DNA of 64,000 nucleotides from Caulobacter sp. UNC358MFTsu5.1 (GCF_000712075.1 NZ_JONW01000007.1:1-64000), one strand, 5' to 3'; counted from the stretch's first letter, positions 8,663 to 19,036 are shown. The notes: generated by a model from the sequence alone, not told the origin. Numbers and translations are program-made.

Positions 8663-9502
8663 ATGCGCGCTCTTCTTCTCCTGGCCACCGCCGCCACGGC
8701 CCTGGGCTTCGCCGGGGCCGCCGCCGCCGATCCGTCGGTGAAGATCAAGGACGCCGTGGCCCGGGTCGAGGTGATCCCGGAAGCCCGCGGCGACGTGAAG
8801 GTCGAATTCCTGACCACCAACCAGAGCCTGCCGCTGAAGATCCATCAGAACGGCTCGGACGTGACGGTCGACGGCGGCCTGCGGATGAACCGGATCAACG
8901 GCTGCAACACGGTGATGGGCAAGCGCGTGATCCACGTGCGCGGCGTCGGCGACGTGAAGTGGGAGGACATCCCGCAGATCGTGATCCGCGTGCCGATGAA
9001 GGCCGAGGTCGCCGCCGGCGGCGCGGTGTTCGGCAACGTCGGCCGCACCGAGCACCTGGAGCTGTCCAACGCCGGCTGCGGCGATTGGACGGTCGCCAAC
9101 GTGCGCGGCAAGCTGGACCTGAACCAGGCCGGTTCGGGCGACACCCGGGTCGGCAGCGTCGGTTCGGCCGAAATCAACATCGCCGGCTCCGGCGACGTGA
9201 AGATGCAGGACGTCGGCAGTGATCTGGAGATCAGCATCGCCGGCTCGGGCGGGGTGGTCGCCGCCAGCGTCAACGGCGGCCTGGAGGCCAATATCGCGGG
9301 TTCGGGCGGCGTGACCGTCAACGGCGGCCGCGCGCGCTCGGTCGAGGTCAACATCATGGGCTCCGGCGACGTCGACTTCGGCGGCGAGGCCGGTAACGTC
9401 GAGGCCTCCATCGCCGGTTCGGGCGACGTGCGCATCGCCAGGGCCACGGGGCCCGTGAGCAAGCACGTGGCGGGCTCGGGCAATGTGATCATCGGCCAGT
9501 AG
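8663..9502 (+). CDS. Secreted GIN-domain (DUF2807-type) beta-repeat protein
   Basis: A 279-residue exported protein. Residues 1-22 are a Sec signal peptide ending AAAA. The remainder is a beta-helix-like array in which the short motif AGSGDV or AGSGGV recurs every 15-25 residues (eight clear or near copies between residues 150 and 279). That pattern is the hallmark of the GIN/DUF2807 'putative auto-transporter adhesin head' domain. The start ATG 8663 follows GAGGGAACAA. The location is probably periplasm or cell surface. It stands alone with no secretion partner. The function of this domain is unknown in general, and adhesin is only a database label. Confidence 0.88.
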   Translation: MRALLLLATAATALGFAGAAAADPSVKIKDAVARVEVIPEARGDVKVEFLTTNQSLPLKIHQNGSDVTVDGGLRMNRINGCNTVMGKRVIHVRGVGDVKWEDIPQIVIRVPMKAEVAAGGAVFGNVGRTEHLELSNAGCGDWTVANVRGKLDLNQAGSGDTRVGSVGSAEINIAGSGDVKMQDVGSDLEISIAGSGGVVAASVNGGLEANIAGSGGVTVNGGRARSVEVNIMGSGDVDFGGEAGNVEASIAGSGDVRIARATGPVSKHVAGSGNVIIGQ

Positions 9503-9509
9503 CCGGCGG

Positions 9510-9522
9510 CACTTTATATATA
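9510..9522. repeat. AT-rich inverted repeat, left copy
   Basis: CACTTTATATATA, whose exact reverse complement lies at 10688-10700. The pair brackets the GH43-like gene. Such AT-rich 13-mers are rare in this GC-rich window. Confidence 0.6.
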
Positions 9523-9528
9523 GATCGC

Positions 9529-9565
9529 TGTCATCCCGGCCCCGCGCTCCGCGGTGGTCGGGATT
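9529..9565. repeat. Short TCATCCCGG intergenic palindrome
   Basis: TGTCATCCCGG begins a small imperfect hairpin that closes with CGGGAT. The same 11-mer bounds the larger palindrome at 21773-21866. It lies between the GIN-domain gene and the GH43-like gene. Confidence 0.55.
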
Positions 9566-9643
9566 TCATTATGCGGGACTATGTCCCACTTTGTGATTTC
9601 TCCTGAACCGGCTACGCTGGCGCGGTTCATGGGAGGAAACGGC

Positions 9644-10654
9644 ATGAAGCTGCGGACGCTGATCCTGGCCCTGTCGTCTGTCTGGGCGCTGGCCTTGCCG
9701 GGCGTCTGCGGCGCGGCGGCGCCCAAGCCGCTGTATCGCGATCCGATCACCGACGGGGCGGCCGACGTGTCGATCGTGTTCGACAAGGCTCATCGCCAAT
9801 GGGTGATGTTCTACACCAACCGTCGCGCCACCCTGAAGGACCCCGACCCCAAGGACGTCGCCTGGGTCCACGCCACGCCGATCGGCATGGCGACCTCCAA
9901 GGACGGCTTGGCCTGGACCTACAAGGGCGTGGCCGCCATCCCGGCCCAATGCACGGGCCCCACCCTGTGGGCGCCCGAGCTCTACGCCGAGGGCGGCGTC
10001 TATCACATGTGGCTGACGGTGGTGCCCGGCGTCTTCCACCGCTGGGGCGACAAGGCGGCGACGGCGCGGATCGTCCACCTGACCAGCGAGGACCTGGCGA
10101 CCTGGACCTGCGGCGACACGCCGGACCTGGGTTCGGACCGGGTGATCGACGCCAGCGTGGCCAAGATCGGCGACCGTTATCGCCTCTGGTACAAGGACGA
10201 GCGCAAGGGCAGCCGGATTCTGGCGGTGGAGAGCACCAACCTGGTCCACTGGACGCCGACGGGCGACGGGCCGGTGGTCGACATGGCCGCCGAGGGCCCC
10301 AAGGTGTTCCGCTTCAAGGGCGCCTGGTGGATGATCGCCGACGCCTGGAAGGGGCTGATCGTCCTGCGTTCGGACGACGCCCGGACCTGGAGCCTGCAGC
10401 CGCGGCGTCTCCTGGAGCAGCCGGGGCTTCAGCCGACCGACACCGCCAAGGGCCAGCATCCGGACGTGGTGGTCAGCGGGGGCAGGGCGTTCCTCTACTA
10501 CTTCGTCCACCAGTCAAACGAACCAGAGGCCAAGGCCGACCCCTATTACGGCCAGCGCACGGTGGTGCAGGTGGCCGAGTTGAAGGAGGAGGGCGGGGCG
10601 CTGACGGTCGACCGGGAGGCGCCGGTCGAAGGCGGGCTGGTCCCGCCGAGGTGA
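9644..10654 (+). CDS. Secreted GH43-like five-bladed beta-propeller protein
   Basis: A 336-residue exported protein resembling glycoside hydrolase family 43/62/117-type beta-propellers. A signal peptide (residues 1-24, ending CGAAA) is followed by YRDPITDGAADVSIVFD, where the first propeller acid is expected. MATSKDGLAWTY, APELYAEGGVYHMWLT and STNLVHWTPTGDGP are blade-type repeats of the 'xxDGxxW' kind common in this fold. ATG 9644 has a good GGGAGGAAA ribosome binding site; a 30-codon upstream extension is not signal-like. Arabinan- or xylan-derived substrates would be typical but cannot be read from sequence, and it may be a non-catalytic relative. A terminator follows. Confidence 0.75.
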   Translation: MKLRTLILALSSVWALALPGVCGAAAPKPLYRDPITDGAADVSIVFDKAHRQWVMFYTNRRATLKDPDPKDVAWVHATPIGMATSKDGLAWTYKGVAAIPAQCTGPTLWAPELYAEGGVYHMWLTVVPGVFHRWGDKAATARIVHLTSEDLATWTCGDTPDLGSDRVIDASVAKIGDRYRLWYKDERKGSRILAVESTNLVHWTPTGDGPVVDMAAEGPKVFRFKGAWWMIADAWKGLIVLRSDDARTWSLQPRRLLEQPGLQPTDTAKGQHPDVVVSGGRAFLYYFVHQSNEPEAKADPYYGQRTVVQVAELKEEGGALTVDREAPVEGGLVPPR

Positions 10655-10687
10655 CGGCGGTTCGCGGAACCGTGCTTACGCGACACA

Positions 10688-10700
10688 TATATATAAAGTG
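10688..10700. repeat. AT-rich inverted repeat, right copy
   Basis: TATATATAAAGTG, the exact reverse complement of 9510-9522. It lies between the stop of the GH43-like gene and its terminator. Confidence 0.6.
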
Positions 10701-10701
10701 A

Positions 10702-10735
10702 AACGCCCCGGAGCCTGAGCTCCGGGGCGTTCCTT
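10702..10735 (+). terminator. Terminator after the GH43-like gene
   Basis: A 13-bp stem, AACGCCCCGGAGC / GCTCCGGGGCGTT, with loop CTGA, followed by CCTTTAG. It is probably a terminator for the rightward gene. Confidence 0.8.
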
Positions 10736-10795
10736 TAGTCCGCTGATCGCGAATGGCGCCCGGAGCCTGCCGAGGCAGGCTCCTTCTTGACGCGA

Positions 10796-10842
10796 CGCGC
10801 GATGGCCGCCGAAACCGGCGACCACTTTCGGCTATCGCGCGT
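10796..10842 (-). terminator. Imperfect stem-loop beyond the barrel protein gene
   Basis: GCGCGAT...CCGAAA pairs with TTTCGG...ATCGCGC immediately after the stop of the leftward gene. There is no clean T run, so it may be a transcript-end stabiliser rather than a textbook terminator. Confidence 0.45.
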
Positions 10843-10843
10843 G

Positions 10844-11608
10844 TTAGCGAACGCCGAAGCCGAACAGGGTGTCGGCGTCGATCAGGTCGGCGCCCGAACG
10901 GTCGCGGGTCTTCAGGCTGCCGCCGAAGGTGTAGCGGAAGCCGACCTTCACGGCCTCGGCGTTCAGGTCCGCCAGGTCCTTGGCTTCGGTGTGGGTGTAC
11001 TTGCCGAAGGTCGACCAGCCGCTGTTGGCGAACTTGTATTCGCCGCCGACGTTGAAGTCCCAGAGGTCAGCGCTCTGGAAGCCCTTCGGGTCGATGTTCG
11101 AGTAGCCGACGCCGGCGTCCAGACGGAAGTCGTCCGAGACGAAGTAGCGGGCGTCAGCGCGGACGGCCACCAGGTCGGCGTCCAGGTCGTTCGACTGGCC
11201 GTAGGCGACCAGGCCGGTGACGGTGGCCTTGTCGAAGTACTTGCTGGCTTCGGCGCCGACGGCCCACAGGGTGTCGTTCGACGGACGCGACAGGGCGGCG
11301 AAGCCGCCGACGCGCACGGTGTCGCCGGCGACCAGGGTCGTGGCGTGGGCGGCGGTCGAGGCGACGGTCTCGTCGCTCAGGTCGTTGTCGTTGACCGAGA
11401 CGTTGCCGTTCACGGTGACGGTCCAGGCGCCCGTCGGGATGGCGACGTTGCCGTCGACCTTGAACGAGGTGCCGTCGGCGTCGATGCCGGTGGCCTTGAC
11501 GTCGGTGTAGTTCACGGCGGCGCCGACCGAGCCGACGTTCTGGGCGAAGGCGGGAGCCGAGACGGCCACGGCCAGGACGGCGGCGGCGGCAAAGAGTTGG
11601 GTCTTCAT
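10844..11608 (-). CDS. Small outer-membrane beta-barrel (porin-like) protein
   Basis: A 254-residue exported protein with a Sec signal peptide (MKTQLFAAAAVLAVAVSAPAFA, cut after residue 22) and alternating polar/hydrophobic strands, for example VGAAVNYTDVKATG, FRLDAGVGYSNIDP and EAVKVGFRYTFGGSL. The size fits an 8- to 12-stranded outer-membrane barrel. The last 25 residues (KTRDRSGADLIDADTLFGFGVR) lack a terminal aromatic. It may be a structural or diffusion protein; I do not recognise a named family. It is monocistronic, with a good promoter-like pair 140-170 bases upstream and a GGGGATTA ribosome binding site. Confidence 0.8.
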   Translation of the reverse strand: MKTQLFAAAAVLAVAVSAPAFAQNVGSVGAAVNYTDVKATGIDADGTSFKVDGNVAIPTGAWTVTVNGNVSVNDNDLSDETVASTAAHATTLVAGDTVRVGGFAALSRPSNDTLWAVGAEASKYFDKATVTGLVAYGQSNDLDADLVAVRADARYFVSDDFRLDAGVGYSNIDPKGFQSADLWDFNVGGEYKFANSGWSTFGKYTHTEAKDLADLNAEAVKVGFRYTFGGSLKTRDRSGADLIDADTLFGFGVR

Positions 11609-11751
11609 AGTGGGTAATCCCCTTACTGTGTGGCCTCGATCGGCCGGCGGTCGTTTGGGGAGGGCCGCCGGTCCGTCGAGGAGCGGCGGATTTATGGAGC
11701 TTCGCCCTGGGCGGCAAGGCCGGCGGAAGCGGTCGGCGGCGAATTGATGCA

Positions 11752-11780
11752 GTTTTATGACACTTGCAGCGACGGGTTAA
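11752..11780 (-). promoter_or_regulatory. Candidate promoter of the barrel-protein gene
   Basis: Read leftward: TTAACC (-35), 17-base spacer, TAAAAC (-10). The predicted 5' leader would be about 135 bases. This is inference from consensus only. Confidence 0.5.
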
Positions 11781-12020
11781 CGTCCCTATCACGTGCGCCT
11801 GCACGTTCATGCTCATCTGCGGCTTGATTTGAGCATGTTTCGTGCGACGAGGTTCTTTATCGGAGGAGGGCTTGGTCGTTTGCGCCCTCCGCAGGGCGTC
11901 ACGGTCGGGATCGGAAGACCCTCGATACGCTCAAGCTTCATTTCGGAGCTTGGCCGGGCCCGCGGATCGGGGAGGGGAGGATCGTCCTGTCCGGCCTTCG
12001 AAAACGGTCCCGGGAACCGC

Positions 12021-12049
12021 TTGACGAAACCGATTCACACACGTAAAAG
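12021..12049 (+). promoter_or_regulatory. Candidate S10 operon promoter with GANTC site
   Basis: TTGACG (-35) and TAAAAG (-10) are separated by 17 bases. TTGACG is the usual -35 in Caulobacter housekeeping promoters. A GATTC (GANTC, CcrM methylation class) lies in the spacer at 12032-12036. Confidence 0.5.
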
Positions 12050-12275
12050 CCCCCCTCTGTTGGACCGGCTGTGAGCTTTCGAGCTCAGACGCGGTTCGCG
12101 AACGACTGCTGATCGCGCCTTCTGGGGCGCAGTTTTCAGTCACAGGCCCTCTCGGGAGACCGGGCGGGCCAATTTGTTTTGCGGACGCTGCGTTCGGATG
12201 TCTCGAAAGAGGGGTCCGGGTTGGTCTTTGAAATGGTTCGAGACGCGGGCGCAGCCCACTAGGAAACCGAGCGAT

Positions 12276-12584
<309 letters not shown>

Positions 12585-12598
12585 GGAGGGCCGAACAG

Positions 12599-13366
12599 AT
12601 GACTCTCCCCGCTAATCGTACTGGCGTGATCGCCAAGAAGCTGGGCATGACCCGCTTCTTCGATGAAACCGGACAGCACGTGCCGGTCACCGTCCTGTCG
12701 CTGGACGGTTGCCAGGTCACCGGCCACCGCACCGTGGAAAAGGACGGTTACACCGCCCTGCAACTCGGCGCCGGCGCCAAGAAGCCCAAGAACACCTCCA
12801 AGGCCCTGCGCGGTCACTTCGCCAAGAACTCGGTCGAGCCCAAGCGCATCGTCGCCGAATTCCGCGTCGATGAAGCCGCTCTGATCGATGTGGGCGCGGA
12901 ATTCACCGCCGACCACTACGTTCCCGGCCAGAAGGTGGACATCCAAGGCATCACCGTCGGTAAGGGTTTCGCCGGCGCCATGAAGCGCTGGAACTTCGGC
13001 GGTCTGCGCGCCACCCACGGCGTCTCGGTCTCGCACCGTTCGCACGGCTCGACCGGTAACCGCCAGGACCCGGGCCGTACGTTCCCGGGCAAGAAGATGG
13101 CTGGTCACCTGGGTCAGGAAACCGTCACCACCCTGAACGTCACGGTCTGGAAGGTCGACGTCGAACGCGGCCTGATCCTGGTCAAGGGCGCTGTCCCCGG
13201 CCACGAAGGCTCGTACGTCAAGGTTCGCGACGCGATCAAGAAGGCCGCTCCGGCCGACGTGAAGCGTCCGGGCGCCTTCCGCAAGGCTGGCGAGGCTCCG
13301 GCCGCCGCTGCTGAAACCCCCGCTGAGGAAGCCCCCGCGGCGACGACCGAAGAGGGCGAAGGCTAA
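12599..13366 (+). CDS. rplC: 50S ribosomal protein L3
   Basis: L3, 255 residues, an early 23S rRNA assembly protein near the peptidyl transferase centre. [13 protein letters not shown] opens the protein, and [23 protein letters not shown] carries the Gln that PrmB methylates in E. coli. It is about 45 residues longer than E. coli L3 because of an Ala/Glu-rich tail (from about residue 230), common in alphaproteobacteria. The ribosome binding site AAGGAGGG is near-perfect. Its TAA shares one base with the rplD ATG. Confidence 0.98.
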   Translation: MTLPANRTGVIAKKLGMTRFFDETGQHVPVTVLSLDGCQVTGHRTVEKDGYTALQLGAGAKKPKNTSKALRGHFAKNSVEPKRIVAEFRVDEAALIDVGAEFTADHYVPGQKVDIQGITVGKGFAGAMKRWNFGGLRATHGVSVSHRSHGSTGNRQDPGRTFPGKKMAGHLGQETVTTLNVTVWKVDVERGLILVKGAVPGHEGSYVKVRDAIKKAAPADVKRPGAFRKAGEAPAAAAETPAEEAPAATTEEGEG

Positions 13367-14004
13367 TGAAACTCGACGTCATCAAACTGGACGGCGGCAA
13401 GGCCGGCTCCGTTGATCTCGACGACGCCATCTTTGGCATCGCCGACATCCGCGGCGACATCCTGCAGCGCGTCGTGACCTGGCAGCTGGCCAAGCGCCGC
13501 TCGGGCAACCACAAGATTCAAGTCCGCAACGAGGTCTCTCGTACGGGCAAGAAGATGTACAAGCAAAAGGGCACCGGCTCGGCCCGTCACGGTTCGCGCC
13601 GTGCGGCCCAGTTCGTCGGCGGCGCCAAGGCCCACGGCCCTGTCGTCCGCAGCCACGCTTTCGACCTGCCGAAGAAGATCCGGGCCATGGCTCTGCGCCA
13701 CGCCCTGTCCTCGAAGGCCAAGGCCGGCGCGCTGGTCGTGCTGGACAGCGCCGTTCTGACCGACCCGAAGACGGCCGCCCTGCGCGCCAACTTCGACAAG
13801 ATCGGCCTGAAGAACGCCCTGGTCATCGCCGGTCCGGAAGTGGACGCGAACTTCAAGCTCGCCGCCCGCAACATTCCGAACGTGGACGTGCTGCCGAACG
13901 CCGGCCTGAACGTCTACGACGTGCTGCGTCGCCAAACGCTCGTCCTGACCAAGGACGCGATTGAGGCGATCTCGGCGCGTTTCGCTGAGAAGGAAGCCGC
14001 GTAA
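13366..14004 (+). CDS. rplD: 50S ribosomal protein L4
   Basis: L4, 212 residues, which lines the peptide exit tunnel. The tunnel loop is [26 protein letters not shown], with the expected Lys/Gly/Arg-rich composition. In E. coli L4 represses its own operon by binding the S10 leader and 23S rRNA; whether the leader here responds is unknown. It overlaps both neighbours by one base (TAATG), indicating translational coupling. Confidence 0.98.
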   Translation: MKLDVIKLDGGKAGSVDLDDAIFGIADIRGDILQRVVTWQLAKRRSGNHKIQVRNEVSRTGKKMYKQKGTGSARHGSRRAAQFVGGAKAHGPVVRSHAFDLPKKIRAMALRHALSSKAKAGALVVLDSAVLTDPKTAALRANFDKIGLKNALVIAGPEVDANFKLAARNIPNVDVLPNAGLNVYDVLRRQTLVLTKDAIEAISARFAEKEAA

Positions 14005-14300
14005 TGGCCGCTACCGCCCGCCACTACGACACGATCCTGTCGCCGGTGATCACCGAGAAGGCCACCCTGCTCAGCGAGCAGAACAAGGTCGTCTTCCGCG
14101 TGGCCGCCGATGCGTCGAAGGACGAAATCGCCGCCGCAGTCGAAGAGCTGTTCAAGGTCAAGGTCACCAAGGTCAACACCCTGGTCACCAAGGGCAAGAC
14201 CAAGCGCTTCCGTGGCATCGTCGGACGCCGTTCCGACGTCAAAAAAGCCATCGTGACCCTGGCCGACGGCCAGTCGATCGACATCACGACGGGGCTCTAA
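14004..14300 (+). CDS. rplW: 50S ribosomal protein L23
   Basis: L23, 98 residues, at the tunnel exit where trigger factor and SRP dock. [16 protein letters not shown] and [16 protein letters not shown] are characteristic. The start ATG overlaps the rplD stop by one base, and three bases separate it from rplB. Confidence 0.98.
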   Translation: MAATARHYDTILSPVITEKATLLSEQNKVVFRVAADASKDEIAAAVEELFKVKVTKVNTLVTKGKTKRFRGIVGRRSDVKKAIVTLADGQSIDITTGL

Positions 14301-14303
14301 GAC

Positions 14304-15140
14304 ATGGCCTTGAAGCACTTTAACCCGACCAGCCCCGGCCAGCGCGGCCTGGTGCTGATCGACCGCAGCGAGCTCCACAAGGGCCGCCCGGAAAAGAAGC
14401 TGGTCGAAGGTCTGACCAAGTCGGGCGGTCGCGGCGGCAACGGCCGTATCGCGGTCCGTTTCCGCGGCGGCGGCGCCAAGCGCCTGTACCGTCTGGTCGA
14501 CTTCAAGCGTCGTAAGCAAGGCACGGCCACGGTCGTCCGCCTCGAGTACGACCCGAACCGCACCGCCTTCATCGCCCTGATCAAGTATCAGGACGGCGAG
14601 CTGGCCTACATCCTGGCCCCGCAACGCCTGAAGGCCGGCGACGAAGTCGTCACCGCCGACAAGGTCGACGTGAAGCCCGGCAACGCCTCGCCGCTGCGCA
14701 CCCTGCCGATCGGTACGATCATCCACAACGTCGAGCTGAAGCCCGCCAAGGGCGGTCAGATCGCGCGTTCGGCTGGCGCTTACGCCCAGCTGGTGGGTCG
14801 TGACGCCGGCTACGCCCAGATCCGCCTGAACTCGGGCGAACTGCGCATGGTGCTGGACACCTGCATGGCCACCGTCGGCGCCGTGTCGAACCCGGACCAC
14901 ATGAACGAAAACCTCGGCAAGGCCGGGCGCGTTCGTCACATGGGCCGTCGTCCGCACGTCCGCGGCGTCGCCATGAACCCGGTCGACCACCCCCACGGCG
15001 GTGGTGAAGGCCGCACCTCGGGCGGTCGCCACCCGGTGACCCCGGCTGGTAAGCCGACCAAGGGCGCCAAGACCCGTGTCAACAAGGCCACGGACAAGTT
15101 CATCATCCGTTCGCGCCACAAAGCGAAGAAGGGCCGCTAA
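14304..15140 (+). CDS. rplB: 50S ribosomal protein L2
   Basis: L2, 278 residues, the conserved 23S rRNA-binding protein needed for subunit association and peptidyl transfer. [21 protein letters not shown] contains the functionally important His, and the C terminus ([13 protein letters not shown]) is standard. It sits mid-operon with short spacers. Confidence 0.98.
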   Translation: MALKHFNPTSPGQRGLVLIDRSELHKGRPEKKLVEGLTKSGGRGGNGRIAVRFRGGGAKRLYRLVDFKRRKQGTATVVRLEYDPNRTAFIALIKYQDGELAYILAPQRLKAGDEVVTADKVDVKPGNASPLRTLPIGTIIHNVELKPAKGGQIARSAGAYAQLVGRDAGYAQIRLNSGELRMVLDTCMATVGAVSNPDHMNENLGKAGRVRHMGRRPHVRGVAMNPVDHPHGGGEGRTSGGRHPVTPAGKPTKGAKTRVNKATDKFIIRSRHKAKKGR

Positions 15141-15143
15141 GCC

Positions 15144-15422
15144 ATGACCCGCTCCGTCTGGAAAGGCCCGTTCGTCGACGGGTATCTCCTGAAGAAGGCC
15201 GACGCCGCTCTGTCGTCGGGCCGCAAGGACGTCATCAAGACCTGGTCGCGCCGTTCGACCATCATGCCGCAATTCGTCGGCCTGACCTTCGGCGTGCACA
15301 ACGGCCAGAAGCACGTTCCCGTCTCCGTGTCGGAAGACATGGTCGGCATGAAGTTCGGTGAGTTCGCTCCCACCCGCAACTTCCCCGGCCACGCCGCCGA
15401 CAAGAAGGCGAAGAGGAAGTAG
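15144..15422 (+). CDS. rpsS: 30S ribosomal protein S19
   Basis: S19, 92 residues, which pairs with S13 in the 30S head. [18 protein letters not shown] and [11 protein letters not shown] are typical start and end. It begins three bases after the rplB stop. Confidence 0.98.
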   Translation: MTRSVWKGPFVDGYLLKKADAALSSGRKDVIKTWSRRSTIMPQFVGLTFGVHNGQKHVPVSVSEDMVGMKFGEFAPTRNFPGHAADKKAKRK

Positions 15423-15425
15423 GCC

Positions 15426-15805
15426 ATGAGCCAAGCTAAACAACCTCGCCGCCTGCCGGCCAATGAAGCGATGTGCAAGGTTCGCACCCTGCGCACCAGC
15501 GCCCGCAAGCTGAACCTGGTCGCTCAGTCCATCCGTGGCCTGAACGTCCAGCGCGCTCTGAACGAGCTCGAGTTCAGCCACAAGCGTATCGCTCAGGACG
15601 TCCGCAAGGCGCTGTATTCGGCGATCTCCAACGCCGAAAACAACCACAACCTCGACATCGACTCGCTGGTCGTCGCCGAGGCCTATGTGGGCAAGAACCT
15701 GGTGATGAAGCGCTTCTCGCCGCGTGCTCGCGGTCGGGCCACGCGCGTTGAAAAGCCGTTCTCCGAGATCACCATCGTGGTCCGCGAACTGGGTGAGGCC
15801 GCCTG

Positions 15806-15806
<1 letters not shown>
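15426..15806 (+). CDS. rplV: 50S ribosomal protein L22
   Basis: L22, 126 residues, with the exit-tunnel hairpin [22 protein letters not shown], where macrolide-resistance changes occur in other species. [20 protein letters not shown] is the rRNA-binding N terminus. Its TGA overlaps the rpsC ATG by one base. Confidence 0.98.
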
Positions 15807-16555
<749 letters not shown>

Positions 16556-16567
16556 GGATAGAGCGCT

Positions 16568-17008
16568 ATGCTGTCACCGAAAAAAACCAAGTATCGCAAG
16601 CAGTTCAAGGGCCGCATCCACGGCACCTCGAAGGGCGGCACCCTGCTGAACTTCGGTTCGTACGGCCTGAAGGCCGTCGAGCCGGAGCGCATCACGGCTC
16701 GCCAGATCGAAGCTGCTCGTCGCGCCATCACCCGCCAGATGAAGCGTCAAGGCCGCGTCTGGATCCGTATCTTCCCGGACGTGCCGGTCACCGGCAAGCC
16801 GGCTGAAGTCCGGATGGGTAAGGGCAAGGGCGCCGTGGACCACTGGGCCGCTCGCGTGGCTCCGGGCCGCATCATGTTCGAAATCGACGGCGTGCCGGAC
16901 GATATCGCGCGCGAAGCCCTGCGCCTCGGCGCGGCCAAGCTGCCGATCCGCACCCGCGTCGTCACCCGCATCGACGCCGGTGCGGCTCTGGAGGCCGAAG
17001 CGGCATGA
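16568..17008 (+). CDS. rplP: 50S ribosomal protein L16
   Basis: L16, 146 residues, which organises the A-site region of the large subunit. [16 protein letters not shown], the [22 protein letters not shown] region, and [22 protein letters not shown] are diagnostic. Its stop and the rpmC start overlap by four bases (ATGA). Confidence 0.98.
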   Translation: MLSPKKTKYRKQFKGRIHGTSKGGTLLNFGSYGLKAVEPERITARQIEAARRAITRQMKRQGRVWIRIFPDVPVTGKPAEVRMGKGKGAVDHWAARVAPGRIMFEIDGVPDDIAREALRLGAAKLPIRTRVVTRIDAGAALEAEAA

Positions 17009-17199
17009 CCAAGATTGCTGACATCCGGGGCATGACCCCCGACCAGCTCGCCGAGCAGCTGCTCAACCTGAAGAAAGAGCAGTTCAACCTGCGCTTCCAG
17101 GCGGCGACCGGTCAGGTGGAAAAGACCCACCGCGTTGGCGAGATCCGCAAGGAAATCGCCCGCATCAAGACCGTGCTGCGCGCCAAGGCCGCGGCTTAA
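17005..17199 (+). CDS. rpmC: 50S ribosomal protein L29
   Basis: L29, 64 residues, a two-helix protein beside L23 at the tunnel exit. [19 protein letters not shown] and [16 protein letters not shown] are the family core. The ATG overlaps the rplP stop. Confidence 0.97.
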   Translation: MTKIADIRGMTPDQLAEQLLNLKKEQFNLRFQAATGQVEKTHRVGEIRKEIARIKTVLRAKAAA

Positions 17200-17209
17200 G
17201 GAGAACGAT

Positions 17210-17449
17210 ATGCCCAAGCGTATCCTCGAAGGGGTTGTCGTCTCCGATAAGGGCGACAAGACCGTGGTGGTTAAGGTCGAACGGACCATCGTTCACCCGC
17301 TGCTGAAGAAGATTGTGCGTCAGTCGAAGAAGTATCACGCGCACGATGAGAGCAATGCGTACAAGGCGGGCGAAATCGCCCGCATCATCGAGTGCGCTCC
17401 GAAGTCCAAGCTGAAGACCTGGGAAGTCCTTCCCAAGGCTTCTGCTTAA
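17210..17449 (+). CDS. rpsQ: 30S ribosomal protein S17
   Basis: S17, 79 residues, an OB-fold primary 16S rRNA binder. [20 protein letters not shown] and SKKYHAHDE are standard. I start at ATG 17210 behind AAGGAGAA; the frame is open further upstream only because it overlaps rpmC. It is the last gene of the classical S10 group, 17 bases before rplN. Confidence 0.98.
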   Translation: MPKRILEGVVVSDKGDKTVVVKVERTIVHPLLKKIVRQSKKYHAHDESNAYKAGEIARIIECAPKSKLKTWEVLPKASA

Positions 17450-17466
17450 TCTGGAAGGTTTGAACC

Positions 17467-17835
17467 ATGATCCAGATGCAAACTAACCTGGAAGTCGCCG
17501 ATAACTCCGGCGCCCGCCGGGTCATGTGCATCAAGGTGCTGGGTGGCGCGGGTCGTCGCTACGCCAGCGTCGGTGACGTGATCGTCGTGTCCGTGAAGGA
17601 AGCCATTCCGCGCGGCCGCGTGAAGAAGGGCGACGTGCTCCGCGCCGTCGTCGTTCGCGTGAACCAAGGCATGAAGCGTAAGGACGGGTCGCTGATCCGT
17701 TTCGACAAGAACGCCGCGGTCATCGTCAACAAGCAGAGCGAGCCGGTCGGCACGCGGATCTTCGGCCCGGTTCCCCGCGAACTGCGCGCCAAGAACCACA
17801 TGAAGATCATCTCCCTCGCCCCCGAGGTGCTGTAA
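17467..17835 (+). CDS. rplN: 50S ribosomal protein L14
   Basis: L14, 122 residues, at the subunit interface and the docking site of Rsf[28 protein letters not shown] is the canonical N terminus, so ATG 17467 is the start. It opens the spc gene group without an obvious promoter of its own, so S10 and spc genes are probably cotranscribed. Confidence 0.98.
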   Translation: MIQMQTNLEVADNSGARRVMCIKVLGGAGRRYASVGDVIVVSVKEAIPRGRVKKGDVLRAVVVRVNQGMKRKDGSLIRFDKNAAVIVNKQSEPVGTRIFGPVPRELRAKNHMKIISLAPEVL

Positions 17836-18149
17836 TGGCTGCCAAGATTAAGAAGGGCGACCGCGTCGTCGTCCTGGCCGGCAAGGACAAGGGCAAGCAA
17901 GGCGCTGTGACCCAGGTTCTCCCCAAGGAAAACCGTGTCCTGGTGCAAGGCGTGAACCTGGTTCAACGCCACACCAAGCCGACCCAAGCCGAACCGCAAG
18001 GCGGCATCAAGACCAAGGAAGCCGCGCTGCACGTCTCGAACGTCGCGCTGGTCGACTCCAAGGGCAAGCCCACCCGCGTCGGCTTCAAGATCGAAGGCGA
18101 CAAGAAGGTGCGCGTGGCCAAGACCACGGGCGAGGTGATCAATGGCTGA
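17835..18149 (+). CDS. rplX: 50S ribosomal protein L24
   Basis: L24, 104 residues, an assembly initiator with a KOW motif ([21 protein letters not shown]). It overlaps rplN by one base at its start and rplE by eight bases at its end. Confidence 0.98.
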   Translation: MAAKIKKGDRVVVLAGKDKGKQGAVTQVLPKENRVLVQGVNLVQRHTKPTQAEPQGGIKTKEAALHVSNVALVDSKGKPTRVGFKIEGDKKVRVAKTTGEVING

Positions 18150-18699
18150 TCAAGCTTACGAACCCCGGCTGAAGACCGTTTATCGCGAGCGCATCCGCGC
18201 CGCGATGAAGGAGCAGTTCAGCTACACGAACGAAATGCAGATCCCCAAGCTGGACAAGATCGTCCTGAACATGGGTATCGGCGAGGCCGTGGCCGACTCC
18301 AAGAAGGCCCAGACCGCGCTGAAGGATCTGATGGCTATCGCCGGCCAGAAGCCGGTCGCCACGAAGGCCCGCAAGTCCATCGCCGGCTTCAAGCTGCGCG
18401 AAGGCATGGTGGTCGGCGCCAAGGTGACCCTCCGCAAGGACCGGATGTACGAATTCCTGGACCGCCTGGTCACGATCGCGCTGCCGCGCGTGAAGGACTT
18501 CCGCGGCCTGAACGGCAAGAGCTTCGACGGCCGTGGCAACTACGCCATGGGCCTGAAGGAGCACCTGGTGTTCCCGGAAATCAACTATGACCAGATCGAA
18601 CAGATCTGGGGCATGGACATCATCGTCTGCACCACTGCGAAGACCGATCAGGAAGCCAAGGCTCTCCTGAAGGAATTCCAGTTCCCGTTCACCAATTAA
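18142..18699 (+). CDS. rplE: 50S ribosomal protein L5
   Basis: L5, 185 residues, which binds 5S rRNA and forms the B1b bridge. [16 protein letters not shown] and [16 protein letters not shown] are signature segments. Its start lies inside the last codons of rplX. Confidence 0.98.
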   Translation: MADQAYEPRLKTVYRERIRAAMKEQFSYTNEMQIPKLDKIVLNMGIGEAVADSKKAQTALKDLMAIAGQKPVATKARKSIAGFKLREGMVVGAKVTLRKDRMYEFLDRLVTIALPRVKDFRGLNGKSFDGRGNYAMGLKEHLVFPEINYDQIEQIWGMDIIVCTTAKTDQEAKALLKEFQFPFTN

Positions 18700-18720
18700 G
18701 AGCGGGCAGGGAAACACACC

Positions 18721-19026
18721 ATGGCCAAGAAAAGCGCCGTTAACCGTAATCTCGCGGTCAAGGCCCTCGTCAAGCAATACGCCGAAAAGCGCGCCGCGCT
18801 GAAGGCGATCGCCAACGACGAAAGCCTGCCGCTGGAAGAACGCTTCGAAGCCCGCCTGAAGCTCGCGAAGCTTCCGCGCAGCTCGTCGGCTGTTCGCATT
18901 CGCAACCGCTGCGAAGTGACCGGCCGCCCGCGCGCTTACTATCGCAAGCTGAAGATGAGCCGGGTTGCTCTCCGCGAACTGGGTTCGCAGGGGCAGATCC
19001 CCGGCCTCGTCAAGTCGAGCTGGTGA
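18721..19026 (+). CDS. rpsN: 30S ribosomal protein S14 (zinc-free type)
   Basis: S14, 101 residues, in the 30S head. [21 protein letters not shown] is the conserved core, with a single Cys instead of two CxxC pairs, so this is the zinc-independent long form. The spacer holds GGGCAGGGAAAC as ribosome binding region. Confidence 0.98.
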   Translation: MAKKSAVNRNLAVKALVKQYAEKRAALKAIANDESLPLEERFEARLKLAKLPRSSSAVRIRNRCEVTGRPRAYYRKLKMSRVALRELGSQGQIPGLVKSSW

Positions 19027-19036
19027 GGACGATCAG

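Larger units (their letters stand above)
11609..12275. other. Divergent control region between barrel gene and S10 operon
   Basis: These 667 bases hold no supported gene. They contain the leftward promoter for the barrel gene (11752-11780), a rightward candidate promoter for the S10 operon (12021-12049) and a roughly 220-base rpsJ leader. Small open frames here lack ribosome binding sites and protein-like composition. Confidence 0.6.

Noticed and set aside
10761..10785. GGAGCCTGCC-GA-GGCAGGCTCC hairpin as a rightward terminator
   Set aside because: It is followed only by TTCTT and lies after a stronger terminator at 10702. It may be a second weak stop but cannot be assigned to a gene.
11793..12074. 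Open frame of 93 codons in the S10 leader region
   Set aside because: There is no ribosome binding site or recognisable protein pattern, and it runs across the candidate promoter and leader.
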